Origin: an uncultured Desulfuromonadales bacterium
Lineage (GTDB): Bacteria; Desulfobacterota; Desulfuromonadia; Geobacterales; Pseudopelobacteraceae
Assembly (NCBI GenBank): GCA_903868145.1
Contig: CAIPTY010000051.1
Coordinates: 1-64,000 of the forward strand
Reading direction: 5' to 3'
Length of the DNA: 64,000 nucleotides
Every line of letters begins with the position of its first letter. Position 1 is the stretch's first letter. A program made the translations under genes and the position numbers. Of the stretch, positions 61,115-64,000 are shown one piece after another. The notes under the pieces were generated by a model. That model did no database searches. It was given only the letters and a program-made list of their open reading frames with translations, and was not told where the DNA came from.

Positions 61115-62802
61115 TGTCACTGCACAGTATCATGGTGGTTGATGACAATACGGATATGCTCAGTGTCTATGCCAGGGTTCTGGCGCAGGAGGGGTTCGAG
61201 GTATTCACCGCTGCCACCGGAAAGGAATGCCTGGAACAGATTGAAACAGTCCAACCGGATATTTTTCTGATGGATGTGGTTCTGCCCGACTGGAATGGTG
61301 TTGATCTGGTGCGGGAGATCAAGGTGCGTCCAGCGTTTGCACACAGCATGTTTGTTCTGTTATCGGGACTCATGACCGACAGCGACTGCAAGATCAGGGG
61401 GCTGGATGCCGGAGCGCTGGATTATCTGGCCCGTCCGATACCCAACAAGGAGCTGGTGGCCAAGGTAAAATCCCTTGTCAAGGTCATGGACTTTCAGGAT
61501 TCTCTGGTGGCACTCAGCAAGGAGCTGGATCAGTGCGTCACCGAACGCACCCGCGAACTGGAAGTGACCGTTGAAGCGCTTCAGCGGGAGATAGAGAGCC
61601 GCAGACTGCTTGAAGAACAGTTCCGGCACGCCCAGAAGATGGAGGCGATCGGCACCCTGGCAGGCGGCATCGCCCACGATTTCAATAACATACTTCAGAT
61701 CATATCGGGAAACGCCTATCTGAAGAACAGTAAGGATCTGGCACGGGGCGAACGATCGCCCGAAATCGACCAGATACTGGAAGCAGTGGAGACGGCATCC
61801 AACATGACCCAGGGTCTGTTGGCGTTCAGCCGCAGACAGAAGCTGGATATGCACCCGCTCAATCTGAACGATCTGATGCGGCAAAGCGTGAAACTGGGAC
61901 AGCGGCTGGTGGAGGAGAGTGTTGTCATTACCTCCGGCCTCTGCCCTGACAAACTACCGGTGATGGCCGATGCCGGGCTGATCCAGCAGGTGTTTTTCAA
62001 CCTGATCACCAATGCACGCGATGCCATGAATGCCTGCGGTGCCATCACCGTGCGTACATCATCCGAGACCGTCACGGGTGAGTTTCCGCCCCGGAGCCTT
62101 GCCCTGCCAACCATCCCGACACCGGGCAAATACGCGGTTCTCAGCGTAACGGACACTGCTGCGGGCATCCCCGATGAAATCATGGAGCAGATCTTCGACC
62201 CCTTTTTCACCACCAAGCAGTCAGGTGAAGGGACGGGACTTGGTCTCGCCATGATTCACGGCACCATCATCCAGCATGAGGGTTTCATCGTCGTGGATAC
62301 CCTCCCAGGCAGCGGAACGACCTTCAGCATGTATCTCCCCCTGCGCGAGCAGATGGAATTAAAGGAACAAGGCCCGGTTTGCTCCGACATAGCCCCGGAA
62401 CGCCCCGCACAATATACCATTCTGGTTGTGGAAGATGAAGCGAGCGTCCGTGAACTGCTGGTGCTGGCTCTGTCCAGCGTCGGATACCGGACGATTATCG
62501 CGGAAAACGGAAGACAGGCGGTTCAGATCTTCCGTGAGTCTCAGGGAGAAATATCCCTGATCCTGATGGACATCGTCATGCCGGAAATGACCGGGAAAGA
62601 GGCGATAGATCAGATACGGAAGCTGAATGCAGATGTTCCCTGCATGTTCATGACCGGATACGGCGCAGAAGTCATCAGTCGCTTTGACATCTCACTGCAC
62701 GACACCATCATCAAAAAACCTTTCAACCTGCCGGCTCTTCTGCAAAAAATCAGGCTTCTTCTGGAGAAGTCATTCCAATTCCAGATCCAGGATGATATCT
62801 AG
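61114..62802 (+). CDS. REC-histidine kinase-REC hybrid protein
   Basis: 562 residues; ATG 61114 overlaps the previous stop by one base. REC1 with D54 ([11 protein letters not shown]) is about three-quarters identical over 140 residues to the REC of the preceding gene, so it arose by duplication. A coiled coil leads to HisKA with H188 ([13 protein letters not shown]), HATPase ([23 protein letters not shown]) and REC2 with D486 ([13 protein letters not shown]). Likely a phosphorelay node fed by the same signal as its duplicate. Confidence 0.92.
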   Translation: MSLHSIMVVDDNTDMLSVYARVLAQEGFEVFTAATGKECLEQIETVQPDIFLMDVVLPDWNGVDLVREIKVRPAFAHSMFVLLSGLMTDSDCKIRGLDAGALDYLARPIPNKELVAKVKSLVKVMDFQDSLVALSKELDQCVTERTRELEVTVEALQREIESRRLLEEQFRHAQKMEAIGTLAGGIAHDFNNILQIISGNAYLKNSKDLARGERSPEIDQILEAVETASNMTQGLLAFSRRQKLDMHPLNLNDLMRQSVKLGQRLVEESVVITSGLCPDKLPVMADAGLIQQVFFNLITNARDAMNACGAITVRTSSETVTGEFPPRSLALPTIPTPGKYAVLSVTDTAAGIPDEIMEQIFDPFFTTKQSGEGTGLGLAMIHGTIIQHEGFIVVDTLPGSGTTFSMYLPLREQMELKEQGPVCSDIAPERPAQYTILVVEDEASVRELLVLALSSVGYRTIIAENGRQAVQIFRESQGEISLILMDIVMPEMTGKEAIDQIRKLNADVPCMFMTGYGAEVISRFDISLHDTIIKKPFNLPALLQKIRLLLEKSFQFQIQDDI

Positions 62803-62896
62803 GCGGCGAGGATTGAGGCGGTGAGGCGTACTTTCTCGTACGTTGAGCTGCCGAAGACGAGCCAACGAAGATAGGGCCTTGATATGGAATTGGAAT
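62772..62896. repeat. Long inverted repeat at the end of the signalling operon
   Basis: Left arm ATTCCAATTCCAGATCCAGG (62772-62791, inside the end of the kinase gene) pairs with CCTTGATATGGAATTGGAAT (62877-62896), 18 of 20 positions. Inside is a perfect small hairpin CGTAC-TTTCTC-GTACG with GGCGGT/GCTGCC around it. It may be a REP-like element or a transcription-ending/mRNA-stabilising structure between convergent genes. Confidence 0.7.
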
Positions 62897-62915
62897 CACA
62901 CGCGGTGACACCCGT

Positions 62916-63656
62916 TTACTTGAGAGCCGAATAGCCTGTCCGGCGGAAGGCCGCCACAAAGTCATTCACCGGCTGTTCCATAACCTCGTGCGGTTTTCCT
63001 TCCTGAACGATGGCACCCCTGTCCATGACGACCAGACGATCAACCACCCGCAGCGCTTCGATGCGATCATGGGTAGCAATAATCGCGGCTGTCCCCGATT
63101 CGTGGAGAATGCGCCCCAGATCCTCGGCCAGCAGGATACGGGTCGGCAGATCCAGGCTGGAAAAGGGTTCATCCATCAGGATCAACTGCGGTCTGACGGC
63201 AAACGCCCGGGCCAAACTGACCCGCTGGGCTTCACCGCCGGAAAGCTTGTGGGCCGAGCGGTGCGCCAGATGGCCGATTTTGAAGAGTTCAAGCCCCTCC
63301 AGCGCCAGCTTTCTGGCTCCCCCCCTCCCTGTTCCGCGAATTCGCAGACCTTCGGCCACGTTGTCCAGCACGGTTGTGTCAAACAGCAGCGGTTCCTGAA
63401 AAACCATCGCGATCCTGCGCCGGTAGGCGGTCTCTTCACGAGCGCTAACCTCGGCACCCTGGAAGAGTATTCTGCCTTCGGCCCGCTCGATCAGGCATGC
63501 CAGTCCCAGCAGCATGCTGGATTTTCCGGCTCCGTTGGGGCCGATCACCGCCAGCTTTTCATCAGAAAAAATCGAAAAACGGGGCAGGTCAAGCACCTGG
63601 GTGCCGCCGCGCCGGATGATCAGACCTTCTGCCTGTAGAAGCGGAACGGCATTCAT
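62916..63656 (-). CDS. tupC: Tungstate/molybdate-type ABC transporter ATP-binding protein
   Basis: 246 residues. Walker A GPNGAGKSSMLL, signature KLSGGEAQRVSLARAF and Walker B LILMDEPFSSLD. Lacks the C-terminal TOBE domain of ModC, as TupC-type ATPases do. The short Q-loop FQEPLLFDTTVLDN matches tungstate and related oxyanion transporters. It overlaps the permease gene by 4 bases. Substrate (tungstate versus molybdate) is inferred from the family style; the binding protein gene lies beyond the window. Confidence 0.85.
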   Translation of the reverse strand: MNAVPLLQAEGLIIRRGGTQVLDLPRFSIFSDEKLAVIGPNGAGKSSMLLGLACLIERAEGRILFQGAEVSAREETAYRRRIAMVFQEPLLFDTTVLDNVAEGLRIRGTGRGGARKLALEGLELFKIGHLAHRSAHKLSGGEAQRVSLARAFAVRPQLILMDEPFSSLDLPTRILLAEDLGRILHESGTAAIIATHDRIEALRVVDRLVVMDRGAIVQEGKPHEVMEQPVNDFVAAFRRTGYSALK

Positions 63657-64000
63657 CGCGGCCGTTCCCGCTGCTGGATGACGGTCAGCAGATAGTTGAC
63701 GCCGAAAGCCAGCGCCAGAAGGATAAGGGACAGGGCGATGGCCACGTCGAAATTCCCCTTGCCGGTTTCCATCACCGTCGCCGTCGTGAGCACCCGTGTC
63801 TGCCCCTTGATGTTGCCCCCGACCATGATGGAGGCTCCCACCTCGGAAATCACCCCGCCGAAACCGGCCATGACCGCTGCCAGGAGCGGCAGGCGCGATT
63901 CCCGCACCAGTATCCAGACCGTCTGGAGTCGGGTGGCTCCCAGCGCACGCACCTGCAGTTTCAGATTGGCCGGCAGTTGCTGGATCGAAGCGATAGTGAT
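63653..64000 (-). CDS. tupB: Tungstate-type ABC transporter permease, C-terminal part (runs off right edge)
   Basis: The frame is open from the window edge to the stop at 63653, giving the last 115 residues. The EAA loop RALGATRLQTVWILVRESRL and following helices (LLAAVMAGFGGVISEVGASI, IALSLILLALAFGVNYLL) with VGGNIKGQTRVLTTATVMET are typical of TupB/WtpB-like permeases. It is co-transcribed with the ATPase. Confidence 0.85.
   Translation of the reverse strand: MTIASIQQLPANLKLQVRALGATRLQTVWILVRESRLPLLAAVMAGFGGVISEVGASIMVGGNIKGQTRVLTTATVMETGKGNFDVAIALSLILLALAFGVNYLLTVIQQRERPR

Overview
The window looks like chromosome of a Geobacter-type bacterium (order Geobacterales, Desulfobacterota). This is inferred from gene content only: an anaerobic aryl-pyruvate oxidation operon fused to a branched-chain-type ABC importer, many PAS/REC hybrid histidine kinases, ccoGIS cytochrome oxidase assembly genes, an M-box-controlled magnesium operon, a predicted selenoprotein and a tungstate-type ABC transporter. 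Species cannot be fixed from the sequence.

Layout. 1-688: start of a membrane HD-GYP-type signalling protein (runs off the left edge). 841-11396 (minus): one long convergent-free operon, iorA-iorB-carbonic anhydrase-aryl-CoA ligase-ACT protein-two binding proteins-livHMGF, probably for uptake and oxidation of aromatic/branched amino acids. 11726-20755: 2-hydroxyacid dehydrogenase, DEAD-box helicase, polyprenyl diphosphate synthase, then TlpA-CcdA-VOC-CcoG-CcoI-CcoS.

20822-36604: a tRNA-Gly(CCC) gene followed by two integrative elements in tandem. The 3' end of the tRNA (23 bp) recurs at 30592 and 36582, and each downstream copy is preceded by the same approximately 137-bp right-end sequence. 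Element 1 carries the integrase, an excisionase-like protein, a second recombinase, about 2 kb of structured non-coding DNA, and an AT-rich operon headed by a WYL regulator. That regulator is flanked on both sides by the same inverted-repeat operator. The downstream genes encode an unknown protein, a TerB-like protein, a glycine-zipper membrane protein, unknown proteins and a GIY-YIG-like protein; this is the best candidate for an undescribed (probably defence) system. Element 2 carries a hybrid histidine kinase, a Tat-exported metallo-beta-lactamase-fold protein, and remnants of an ArdC-like antirestriction gene and a frameshifted zeta-type toxin kinase.

37091-53991: response regulator plus large PAS kinase, a Lys/Ala-rich exported protein, GDP-fucose biosynthesis (fcl, gmd), an NRAMP-family transporter plus MgtE-like PRC/CBS protein behind a clear M-box Mg2+ riboswitch, two small envelope proteins, a GH57 glycosidase with galT, and a minus-strand redox operon ending in a gene with an in-frame TGA in a UxxC motif (predicted selenoprotein).

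54225-62802: a cobalamin-themed and signalling run: corrinoid adenosyltransferase, a mutase-type B12 subunit, then a tightly packed operon of a heme-oxygenase-like protein, a REC-kinase, a free-standing B12-binding protein with the W-x9-EH motif of CarH-type photoreceptors, a histidine kinase, a REC-GGDEF-hemerythrin protein and a REC-kinase-REC protein. This is a plausible light/oxygen/redox sensory pathway. 62916-64000 (minus): tungstate/molybdate-type ABC ATPase and the start-truncated permease.
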